This document shows positions 17,528-25,412 of a stretch of DNA of 64,000 bases, one piece after another (position 1 is the stretch's first letter; the number at the start of each line of letters is the position of its first letter). The notes under the pieces were generated by a model that was not told the DNA's origin, searched no databases, and was given only the letters and a program-made list of their open reading frames with translations. The DNA comes from Bacteroidales bacterium (GTDB lineage: Bacteria > Bacteroidota > Bacteroidia > Bacteroidales > UBA12077), in the NCBI GenBank assembly GCA_003446015.1, contig DMBU01000060.1:16676-80675 (forward strand), read 5' to 3'. Made by a program: the position numbers and the translations under genes.

Positions 17528-18922
17528 TTAAATTGTTATTGGATTACCTTGATAATGATCAAGTATTATATTTTTAAATATTAAATTGTATTTTGACTGT
17601 AATAAACTATTTTCAGCATTTATTAATTTTGTTTTTTCAATAAGAAAATCAACAGAACTTAACATTCCCGCATTAAATTTTTTGGTTGCATCATCATAAG
17701 ATCTTTGGTAAGATTCTAATAGCTTAATATTGGAATCGTATTCTTTTTTAGCAGCTAATAAATCGGTATAAGCCTGTTCTATATTTTTGCGTAAATTATT
17801 TTTAGTATTAAGCAAATCCAGTTGAGAGTTATAGAAATTTATTTTAGATTTTTCAATTGAAGTCTTCGTTTCGAAATGATTAAAGATTGGTACCGATAAA
17901 CTGAAACTGATGTTTTCATACAGGTTGTCGCTATATTGGTCAAAAAAAGGATAACTATTATAGTATAATGATGTCTGATCTTGCAAAACATATTCACTTG
18001 GATTACTTTCCAGGTAACCAACAGTAACAGATTCAATATTACCATAGCTTATCTGTTTACTTAAACTGGAAAATTGTGTTCCAACACCTGCATTTAAAGT
18101 TAATTTTGGTAATTGAGATGCTTTTGCAATCTTTATTCCTAGTTCTGTACTTTGATTATTTAATATGGCATTCTGAATTTCAGGCCTTACATTTAACGCT
18201 GTTTGATAAATTGTTTGAATAGATAGGTTTAGATTTTTGTATTGATCTTCAATTTTTATTTCCGGAATATCAATATCAAAATTATTATTAATTTCTATTT
18301 CCATTAATTGCATCAGGTTCAGTTTTGCAATTCGCAACTGATTTTCGGTATTTGTAACCGTCAATTCTTCGCTATATAATTGAGCTTCTAGTTGCAAATA
18401 GTTACTAATTGGCAACATTCCTGCATCAACCTTATTTTTAGTATTTTTCAATTGTTGTAAGGTTGATTCAAGCTGATTCTTTGATATTTTAATTTGCTCA
18501 TTATAGAAAATAATCTCTAAATAAGCATTTGCAACGGAAAGACTTATGTTGTTTTTCGTTTGTTTAATATTATACTCACCTGCTGTGTAATTCAGTTTTG
18601 ATTGTTTAATTAAATGATTATTTTGTAAACCATTAAAAATAGTTATACTTGAGTTTATAGAAAAAGTGTTTGTATTATAGGTATCATTTCCCCAATTAAA
18701 GTTTTGGTTATCGTTTGCATTTAATGAGGGTATTCGATTGGCTTTTAATTGGTTAATCTCTAATAGATTTATTTTATTCGAAAGTTCATTCTGCTTAATT
18801 TGTATATTATTTTCATATGCATACTCAATACATTTATTTAGAGTCCATTTGTCTGATTGGGACTTAACCTGATTTGAGATTAATAATGCTATGCTTATAA
18901 TTATCAAGTATCTTTTTCTCAT
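17528..18922 (-). CDS. TolC-family outer membrane efflux channel
   Basis: A 464-residue protein with a signal peptide (MRKRYLIIISIALLISNQVKS) and the two OEP repeats of TolC, each with long coiled-coil helices; SLSVPIFNHFETK near residue 345 corresponds to a typical second-half strand. The trimeric channel spans the outer membrane and a periplasmic tunnel. It is the first gene of the four-gene efflux cluster, with the order TolC, MacA, ATPase, permease. The promoter was not clearly recognised: CAATATTA at about 18943 (minus strand) has one mismatch from the -7 box. Confidence 0.92.
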   Translation of the reverse strand: MRKRYLIIISIALLISNQVKSQSDKWTLNKCIEYAYENNIQIKQNELSNKINLLEINQLKANRIPSLNANDNQNFNWGNDTYNTNTFSINSSITIFNGLQNNHLIKQSKLNYTAGEYNIKQTKNNISLSVANAYLEIIFYNEQIKISKNQLESTLQQLKNTKNKVDAGMLPISNYLQLEAQLYSEELTVTNTENQLRIAKLNLMQLMEIEINNNFDIDIPEIKIEDQYKNLNLSIQTIYQTALNVRPEIQNAILNNQSTELGIKIAKASQLPKLTLNAGVGTQFSSLSKQISYGNIESVTVGYLESNPSEYVLQDQTSLYYNSYPFFDQYSDNLYENISFSLSVPIFNHFETKTSIEKSKINFYNSQLDLLNTKNNLRKNIEQAYTDLLAAKKEYDSNIKLLESYQRSYDDATKKFNAGMLSSVDFLIEKTKLINAENSLLQSKYNLIFKNIILDHYQGNPITI

Positions 18923-19047
18923 TTTAATGAAGAATTAAATCATCCAATATTACTTATGATCCATGAATTTAGCGAAGCAAATAGATTAACTAAAGTTTTA
19001 TTGTGTTAAACTCAATTAATTTACCGAGGAATTTTATTTATTAAAAA

Positions 19048-19869
19048 TTACGGTTGAGCTAATTGAATATTCTTTATCCAAAATTTTATTGGAGTAGATA
19101 TATTCGTCATTAAAGATTGGTTAGGCATAACGCCTCCTATTCCAGACGGTTTGCCGCTTCCCATCCTACCTGAATTTTCTCCACTCATTCCACCTGGGGG
19201 TGCGTTTCCCATACCTTTTCCATCCGGACTATTACTTGACTGCAAATTAGCAGGAATAGGTTGATCAATAGATCCAGTTTCAAAACCAATACTTATGGAT
19301 TTTGAACTTATATTTTTAAAATCCTTATATATAGAAGCAAAAGGAATTTTCATCTCATAACACATCGACTTGAATTCGTCCTGATCAATGGAGATTCTTA
19401 TTCCGTAAGGGTTACTATACATGTAAAAGGTTTCGTAATATTCATTGAACCCTACAAACTCTCCTTCCAAAATTTGATTTTTTTCAAATTCAGGGTTTTT
19501 GTGCATGTTTTGTATTGAATTTCTATCCATTTTGGAAGGAATTTTTTGCTTTGGACATGTAATACCCAAAACTTCTTTTCTTTTTCCTGTTGTATCAAGC
19601 CAAATGGTTAAACCTGCTAAAAGGATTTTTTGCTGAATATCCTGATCAGTAATATTTAATCTAACATATAGATTTTCAGAATCGTTTGATATCCCATAAG
19701 ATATCCCGGTACTTTTACTCTCTAATGTAGTATTCCAATCAGATGAAGAACCGTCAATTGTTAAAGCTGAGTCTTGGTAACCTGATTCATAAACACTGCA
19801 AGCTGTAAAAAGAATAGAAAATATTAATAGCTTAAATCTTATGTCTTTATCTTTTTTTTCGCATTTCAT
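19048..19869 (-). CDS. Putative lipoprotein of unknown function near the efflux cluster
   Basis: A 273-residue protein with a lipobox-like start: a basic segment, a hydrophobic stretch and LFTAC with Cys24 as likely lipidated residue. The body begins with LTIDGSSSDWNTTL and SNDSENLYVRLNITD, which looks like a beta-sandwich module of the DOMON/CBM9 type found in periplasmic or outer-membrane proteins that bind ligands or haem. Near the C-terminus is a Gly, Met and Pro-rich segment (about residues 215-250) with MGNAPPGGMSGENSGRMG. It is 125 bases upstream of the tolC gene and on the same strand, so it may belong to the efflux operon. The family assignment is tentative. Confidence 0.65.
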   Translation of the reverse strand: MKCEKKDKDIRFKLLIFSILFTACSVYESGYQDSALTIDGSSSDWNTTLESKSTGISYGISNDSENLYVRLNITDQDIQQKILLAGLTIWLDTTGKRKEVLGITCPKQKIPSKMDRNSIQNMHKNPEFEKNQILEGEFVGFNEYYETFYMYSNPYGIRISIDQDEFKSMCYEMKIPFASIYKDFKNISSKSISIGFETGSIDQPIPANLQSSNSPDGKGMGNAPPGGMSGENSGRMGSGKPSGIGGVMPNQSLMTNISTPIKFWIKNIQLAQP

Positions 19870-20070
19870 ATTTCTTATTTTTTTTGTATTTCTGGTACGA
19901 AATTGAACTTTTTCATAATAAGCTAAGTATTAAGTTTCACAAATATTATGGAGAAAAAAGTAAGTTGAAAAAAAGATATACAAAAGAGGGAACATTTAAG
20001 ACATAGAATAATTTTGTATCGACAAAAAAAGTGTTTGCCTTGAATAATCATTTAAATAAAATTTCTTTTA

Positions 20071-20078
20071 TACCTTTG
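20071..20078 (+). promoter_or_regulatory. Putative -7 box for the DUF5063 operon
   Basis: TACCTTTG matches TAnnTTTG exactly, 24 bases before the ATG at 20102. It would give a very short leader. Confidence 0.45.
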
Positions 20079-20101
20079 CCCAAAATTTATCGAAATGTGT
20101 T

Positions 20102-20737
20102 ATGGAAGAAGAGTTTGATAGGAGCATAATATATTCACAAAACATTACAGAATTTATAACTGTTGCAGGCGAATATTGTTCTTTTGTTGAAAATACAAAT
20201 AGATTTGATAAAAAAGATTTCTTGGATAAAACCAGAAAATTATTACCCTTGCTTTACTTAAAAGCTTCACTATTACCTAAATTAGAATCTATTTTCGATG
20301 ATGAAAACGAAAAATTTGTTACAGAGGAAGAGTGGGAATTTATTCATAATTCTGTACAAAAAAAACTTGGTTTTCACGATGACTATCTTGAAGTGTTTGA
20401 TCCGCTAACCCACGAACAGGTTGAACAAAGTACTGCATCAATTTCCGATAATCTTGCAGATATTTACCAGGATTTAAAAAATTTCATTACTCTTTATAAT
20501 ATTGGTACAGAAGAAATCATGAATGATGCATTGTGGGAATGTCAGCTTAATTTTGAAGAATTTTGGGGATTTAAGCTTTTAAATGCATTTAAAGCAATAC
20601 ATTATGTGTATTTTGGTGATAATGACTTAAATGATGATGAGTTAAATATAAAAGATGATAATCTTGATGATGATGTTGATACCAGTAATTGGATTATATC
20701 TAAACGCCAGGCTGATTATAGAGAAGAGGAGGAGTAA
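20102..20737 (+). CDS. DUF5063 family protein
   Basis: A 211-residue, strongly acidic, helical cytosolic protein recognised as DUF5063 by its start (EFDRSIIYSQNITEFITVAGEYCSFVEN) and its core LLPLLYLKASLLP. Its C-terminal tail is very rich in Asp and Asn (about residues 176-198). The biochemical role of DUF5063 is not known to me. Its stop codon is immediately followed by the ATG of an exonuclease gene, so the two are translated in a coupled way. A GGAGGAG sequence just before the stop, encoding the last Glu residues, doubles as a Shine-Dalgarno site for the next gene. Confidence 0.8.
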   Translation: MEEEFDRSIIYSQNITEFITVAGEYCSFVENTNRFDKKDFLDKTRKLLPLLYLKASLLPKLESIFDDENEKFVTEEEWEFIHNSVQKKLGFHDDYLEVFDPLTHEQVEQSTASISDNLADIYQDLKNFITLYNIGTEEIMNDALWECQLNFEEFWGFKLLNAFKAIHYVYFGDNDLNDDELNIKDDNLDDDVDTSNWIISKRQADYREEEE

Positions 20738-21313
20738 ATGTTTGCTGAGAATGTAGAAAATTCAGAAATAAATGATTTACCATTATATCAATTTAGCGGA
20801 GGTATTTTTGTTATCGATACCTTTGATAAGTTAGATTACTATTTGCCATTAATAGTAGAGCATAAAATGCTTGGTTTTGATACCGAAACAAAACCCTCTT
20901 TTAAGAAGGGAGTTATTAATCCGGTTTCGCTGTTACAGATTACATCATCAACTCAGGCTTTTTTAATTCGAATAAATAAAATTGGCTTGCCAGACGAGAT
21001 CAAAAACATTCTTAGCAATGAAGGGATAATAAAAATAGGATTAGCCATAAAAGATGATATAAAAATACTAAGAGATATTAACGAGTTTGAACCCCAAAGT
21101 TTTATTGATTTACAGGATTACGTTGGTGATTTTGGCATTGAAGCTAAAAGTTTAAAGAAGATTACTGCCATTGTTCTAAATAAACGAATTTCGAAATCTC
21201 AGCAGGTTACGAATTGGGAAAAAGAGGAACTTACAGAAGCCCAGCAAATATATGCTGCTACAGATGCCTGGGCTTGTTTGCAGGTATATAAGAAGTTAAA
21301 TGACAAAAAATAA
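20738..21313 (+). CDS. 3'-5' exonuclease, DEDDy type (RNase D/WRN-like)
   Basis: A 191-residue cytosolic nuclease with the three exonuclease motifs: Exo I in LGFDTETKPSF (Asp48, Glu50), Exo II around IKIGLAIKDDIKIL, and Exo III YAATDAWACLQVY with the Tyr that marks the DEDDy subgroup. It has no HRDC domain, so it is much shorter than RNase D (about 375 residues). Family members trim RNA or DNA 3' ends. The ATG directly follows the TAA of the DUF5063 gene; the methyltransferase gene starts 12 bases downstream. Confidence 0.88.
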   Translation: MFAENVENSEINDLPLYQFSGGIFVIDTFDKLDYYLPLIVEHKMLGFDTETKPSFKKGVINPVSLLQITSSTQAFLIRINKIGLPDEIKNILSNEGIIKIGLAIKDDIKILRDINEFEPQSFIDLQDYVGDFGIEAKSLKKITAIVLNKRISKSQQVTNWEKEELTEAQQIYAATDAWACLQVYKKLNDKK

Positions 21314-21325
21314 TAAATTGAGAAA

Positions 21326-22510
21326 ATGAATTATCCAAAAGTAATATTAAAATCGGGCAAAGATCAATCAGTTAGAAGATACCACCCATGGATTTTTTCG
21401 GGTGCAATTAAAAAAATCATGGGTCATGTGAACGAAGGCGATTTGGTTTTAGTAACTGACAATAAAGATGAGTTTTTAGCTATCGGACATTATCAGATTG
21501 GTTCAATAGCAATTCGAATAATATCATTTGAGGAAAAGGAAATCGATAAAAGTTTTTGGACTGAAAAAATAGTTAGCGCTTATAATCTAAGAAAAGAATT
21601 TGGCTTAGCCGAAAACGAAAATAACAATGTTTACAGATTAGTGCATGCAGAAGGAGATGGTTTGCCTGGCTTGATCATTGATTATTATAATGGTACTGCA
21701 GTGCTTCAGATGCATTCCATTGGAATGTATTTAAATATTGAAAATATAGTTCAGGCTTTAAAAGAAGTTTATGGCGAACAATTAACTGCCGTATATGATA
21801 AAAGCGAATCAACAATTCCTTTTAAATCAGATATCGAAGCAAAGAACGGTTATGTTTATGGTGTTTCGAATGAAAAGCTGGTTTTAGAATATGGAAATAA
21901 ATTTAGGGTAAATTGGGAGGAAGGTCAAAAAACAGGTTTTTTTATTGATCAAAGAGAGAATAGAAAACTATTATCTGAGTATTCAAAAGATAAAGCAGTC
22001 TTAAATGTTTTCGGCTATACCGGGGGTTTTTCTGTATCGGCAATGCAAGGTGGAGCAAATTTAGTGCATACTGTTGATAGCTCTAAAAAAGCCATCGATC
22101 TTACCAATGAAAATATTGAACTTAATTTTGAGGATACAAGCAGGCATGAAGCTTATGCAGTCGATGCTTTTGAGTTTTTAAATGATATTGATCATAAATA
22201 CGACATTATTATTCTCGATCCACCCGCTTTTGCTAAACATCATAACGTTTTATCAAATGCATTACAAGGATATAAAAGATTAAATGCCAAAGCAATAGAA
22301 AAAGTCAGGCCGGGAGGTTTGATATTTACATTTTCATGTTCACAGGTTGTTAGTAAAGACAATTTTAGAAAAACGGTTTTTACTGCTGCTGCCAATACAG
22401 GACGAAATGTAAGAATACTACATCAGTTAAGTCAACCCATTGACCATCCGATAAATATTTATCATCCTGAAAGTGAGTATCTAAAAGGACTGGTAATTTA
22501 TGTAGAGTAA
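21326..22510 (+). CDS. Class I rRNA methyltransferase, RlmI/RlmK-like
   Basis: A 394-residue cytosolic SAM-dependent methyltransferase of the RlmI (23S rRNA m5C1962) family. The N-terminal PUA-like domain (about residues 1-75) contains KSGKDQSVRRYHPWIFSGAI. The catalytic domain has NVFGYTGGFSVSAMQGGA (SAM-binding), DIIILDPPAFAK (the DPPxF motif) and TFSCSQVVS, whose Cys matches the catalytic position of m5C enzymes. Length is usual. It completes a three-gene run with the DUF5063 and exonuclease genes, consistent with an RNA-processing theme. The target base is inferred from the family. Confidence 0.88.
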   Translation: MNYPKVILKSGKDQSVRRYHPWIFSGAIKKIMGHVNEGDLVLVTDNKDEFLAIGHYQIGSIAIRIISFEEKEIDKSFWTEKIVSAYNLRKEFGLAENENNNVYRLVHAEGDGLPGLIIDYYNGTAVLQMHSIGMYLNIENIVQALKEVYGEQLTAVYDKSESTIPFKSDIEAKNGYVYGVSNEKLVLEYGNKFRVNWEEGQKTGFFIDQRENRKLLSEYSKDKAVLNVFGYTGGFSVSAMQGGANLVHTVDSSKKAIDLTNENIELNFEDTSRHEAYAVDAFEFLNDIDHKYDIIILDPPAFAKHHNVLSNALQGYKRLNAKAIEKVRPGGLIFTFSCSQVVSKDNFRKTVFTAAANTGRNVRILHQLSQPIDHPINIYHPESEYLKGLVIYVE

Positions 22511-22549
22511 AATTATATTAGTATTTTTATATTCTTAAATGATAAGAAC

Positions 22550-23551
22550 ATGAAAAAGATTTCTCTAATTATATTTTTTTGTATTGCTTTAGCCGCTATA
22601 GTAAAAGCTCAGTATATTTATCCGATTAATGAATATAATGCTCAGTTAAAGGGATATGAATTATCCAATTTTGATATTCAAGATACCATATTATATCTCC
22701 CTTTGGGTGAAAGCGGTCTTCATGTTTTAAATATTAAGGATCTTAAAAATATACACGAATTATCTGTTTATATTGAATACGAGAAACGATCAAGAGAAAA
22801 AATTTATGGAGTTGCACATTGTGTTAAAGTTATTGATAATAAAGCTTATTTGTCTTATGGCCCGCTTGGTTTGAAAATCTTAAATATTACTGATCCAACA
22901 ATGCCTTATGTCGTGGGCACATATTATAGATACCAGGATGTTTATTGTTCCGAAATTTATGAAAACTATGCTATGTTGGGATATATGGTTATGGGATTGG
23001 AAATTGTTGATTTTAGCAATTTGGAAGATATCAAAATGGTTTCCAGGAATAATGTTCGCGATTTTTCTGTAAAAAATATTCAGGTAATTCCTCCTTATGT
23101 GATCATTTCAGGTGGCAATAGAGGACTTCGGATATTTAAATTTGGAGAACCTTTTACAACATTTAAACAGGTTGAATTTACTAAAGAGCATTTAATGGAT
23201 AATGAAGCACACAAATTATTAGTTAGGGGATCGACTGGTTATCTGGCGAACGACTTTAGAGGTCTCTCGGTGCTAAATATGGGATTACCCCTATATCCAC
23301 TTGAAGTAAACAGCATAAAAACACAGGGGAAAGCTACAGAACTGGTAATTGAAGGAAATTACTTGTATGTGGCAAGTGGGAAATATATTGAGGTTTTTGA
23401 TCTAAGAGAACCTGAAAAGCCTGAAAAAATTTATGAATATTCTGATAAAAATAAAGAGTTTCGTAGTCTTAAAATTCATGAAAACAAGTTGTACGCTTTA
23501 TATAGTAACGGGAGTAAAGAATATGGAATTTCAATATTCGAGGTGGAGTAA
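22550..23551 (+). CDS. Secreted LVIVD-repeat beta-propeller protein
   Basis: A 333-residue protein with a signal peptide (MKKISLIIFFCIALAAIVKAQ) and about six degenerate LVIVD-type propeller repeats, each with a hydrophobic strand followed by a D-P turn: LHVLNIKDL, LKILNITDPTMP, LEIVDFSNLED, LRIFKF, LSVLNMGLP and IEVFDLREPEKPE. Such propellers are cell-surface or periplasmic and probably serve as binding platforms. No catalytic residues are seen. It precedes the LytS/LytTR pair by 107 bases on the same strand, so it might be co-transcribed, but this is weak evidence of shared function. Confidence 0.82.
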   Translation: MKKISLIIFFCIALAAIVKAQYIYPINEYNAQLKGYELSNFDIQDTILYLPLGESGLHVLNIKDLKNIHELSVYIEYEKRSREKIYGVAHCVKVIDNKAYLSYGPLGLKILNITDPTMPYVVGTYYRYQDVYCSEIYENYAMLGYMVMGLEIVDFSNLEDIKMVSRNNVRDFSVKNIQVIPPYVIISGGNRGLRIFKFGEPFTTFKQVEFTKEHLMDNEAHKLLVRGSTGYLANDFRGLSVLNMGLPLYPLEVNSIKTQGKATELVIEGNYLYVASGKYIEVFDLREPEKPEKIYEYSDKNKEFRSLKIHENKLYALYSNGSKEYGISIFEVE

Positions 23552-23658
23552 TAATTGTTTATCGATAAAATAGAGTTATTAGTCTTATTTTAAATAGCAT
23601 ATCTATATTTCGTTCTTTTATAATTAATAGCACGATTATCTTTACATTAAAATTTGAA

Positions 23659-24696
23659 ATGAAAAAGAGTATTATTGAATCAAGATATTTTACAGTTCTC
23701 CTTCATGTACTTATTTGGAGTACTTTTTTTATTTTACAAATTTTATCATATCAATCATCTATGGCGGGTCGTCCAGTAAGATTGGAAGAGTTTGGTCCTG
23801 ACAGGTTTTATTATCGGTTTATTTTTCAGTCATCAATTATATTAATCATCTATTATTTAAATTCGCAACTATTAATTCCAAAATTTTTATTTAAAAATAA
23901 AATATGGAAATATTTTATTTCTTTAATAGTAGTTATTACAGTTATAAATTTATTGGATACACAATATAATAACTATTTTGAATATCGCAGGGATTTTATG
24001 GGGAAGAAACCACCTATTACTTTATTTATCTCAATATTTATAATTGCAGTAAGTACGAGCATCAAATTAGCTCAAAAATGGATCGAGAATGAATCCAATC
24101 AAAAAGCAATGATTCATGAAAAAGTGAATTCTGAATTAACTATTCTTAAGGCACAAGTAAATCCGCATTTTTTGTTTAATACTTTAAATGGAATTTACTC
24201 ACTTGCAAACTCAAAATCAGATAAAACTGCATCTGCAATAGTCAAGTTGTCTCAATTAATGAGATATATGCTGGATGAATCAAAACAGCAGTTTGTACCC
24301 TTATCCAGCGAACTTGATTATATAAATACCTTTATCGATTTGCAAAAATTAAGGTTGTTTGAGAATGTTAAAACTGAATTTAGCATTGAAGGAAACCCCG
24401 ATAATATTAAAATACAACCTTTACTATTAATTCCATTTATCGAAAATGCCTTTAAGCATGGAACTGATTCTTCTAACGAATGTATAATTAAAATTGATTT
24501 AGATATTAAAACTGAATCAATCCAATTAATAGTTACCAATGATATTCTTAAATCAAGGAAAGACGACGGTAATTCTGGATTTGGGCTAAGCAATATCAGA
24601 CGAAGACTTGATCTTGAATATCCAGAAAAATATATTCTTTCTACAGATGTTATAGATAATAGGTTTGTTGCTAATTTACAGATTAAATTATTATGA
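23659..24696 (+). CDS. LytS/YehU-type sensor histidine kinase
   Basis: A 345-residue membrane kinase of the His_kinase (PF06580) family. Four hydrophobic segments (about residues 10-30, 50-70, 86-105 and 118-140) precede a cytosolic part with NPHFLFNTLNGIY, in which His170 is the expected phospho-acceptor, and an HATPase_c core with LLLIPFIENAFKHG and the glycine-rich GFGLSNIRRRL. It phosphorylates the LytTR regulator encoded immediately downstream; the two genes overlap by four bases (ATGA). The signal sensed is unknown, and there is no large periplasmic domain. Confidence 0.92.
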   Translation: MKKSIIESRYFTVLLHVLIWSTFFILQILSYQSSMAGRPVRLEEFGPDRFYYRFIFQSSIILIIYYLNSQLLIPKFLFKNKIWKYFISLIVVITVINLLDTQYNNYFEYRRDFMGKKPPITLFISIFIIAVSTSIKLAQKWIENESNQKAMIHEKVNSELTILKAQVNPHFLFNTLNGIYSLANSKSDKTASAIVKLSQLMRYMLDESKQQFVPLSSELDYINTFIDLQKLRLFENVKTEFSIEGNPDNIKIQPLLLIPFIENAFKHGTDSSNECIIKIDLDIKTESIQLIVTNDILKSRKDDGNSGFGLSNIRRRLDLEYPEKYILSTDVIDNRFVANLQIKLL

Positions 24697-25412
24697 TGAA
24701 TTGTATTGCTGTTGACGATGAACCTTTAGCTTTAAATCTAATTGAAGATTTTACAAATAAAATACCATTTTTAAATTTTGTTAAGTCGTGCAAAAATGCA
24801 TTTGAAGCAATTGATATTCTTCAAAAAGATAAAATTGATTTAATTTTCCTTGACATCAATATGCCAGGAATATCAGGAGTAGAGTTGCTGAAAAGTATTG
24901 AATACAAGCCACTTGTTATATTTACAACTGCATATTCGGAATATGCGGTACAAGGATTTGAATTAAGTGCTGTTGATTATTTGGTTAAACCATTTCTTTT
25001 TGAACGTTTCTTTAAGGCTGTAAATAAAGCGTACGAACTTTATAATTTAAAAAATAAAAAAGGAGTTTCTGTTTCTGAAGGTAATTCATATACTGAGGAT
25101 TTCATTTTTGTTAAAGCTGATTATAGCAGTGTGAAAATCAGTTTGAAGGATATTTTATATATTGAAGGTTTAAAAGATTATGTAAAAATATTTTTAAAAG
25201 AGAAGAAGATTTTAACATTGATAACGATGAAAAAGATTGAAGAGAAGCTTCCTTCATCAAACTTCATACGCGTTCATAGATCGTTTATTGTAGCACTTGA
25301 TAAAATTGAATCCATTCAGCGAAACAGGATTATTATCAATAATAATTGGATTCCGGTTGGAAACAGCTATAAAACAGAATTTTATAAACGAATTGAAGAT
25401 GTTAATCTTTAA
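24693..25412 (+). CDS. LytTR-family response regulator
   Basis: A 239-residue regulator with an N-terminal receiver domain (phospho-acceptor Asp54 in LIFLDINMPG, conserved Lys in VDYLVKPF) and a C-terminal LytTR DNA-binding domain (about residues 135-235) with KDILYIEGLKDYVKIF and FIRVHRSFIVAL. It is the partner of the kinase overlapping it. Starts at 24693 or 24696 (two consecutive ATG). The 3' end overlaps the convergent recQ gene by four bases. Target genes are not evident; the LVIVD gene upstream is one candidate. Confidence 0.94.
   Translation: MMNCIAVDDEPLALNLIEDFTNKIPFLNFVKSCKNAFEAIDILQKDKIDLIFLDINMPGISGVELLKSIEYKPLVIFTTAYSEYAVQGFELSAVDYLVKPFLFERFFKAVNKAYELYNLKNKKGVSVSEGNSYTEDFIFVKADYSSVKISLKDILYIEGLKDYVKIFLKEKKILTLITMKKIEEKLPSSNFIRVHRSFIVALDKIESIQRNRIIINNNWIPVGNSYKTEFYKRIEDVNL

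Noticed and set aside
14263..19869. Horizontally acquired efflux island
   Set aside because: No transposase, tRNA or composition change was seen at the edges; the cluster is common in the phylum.
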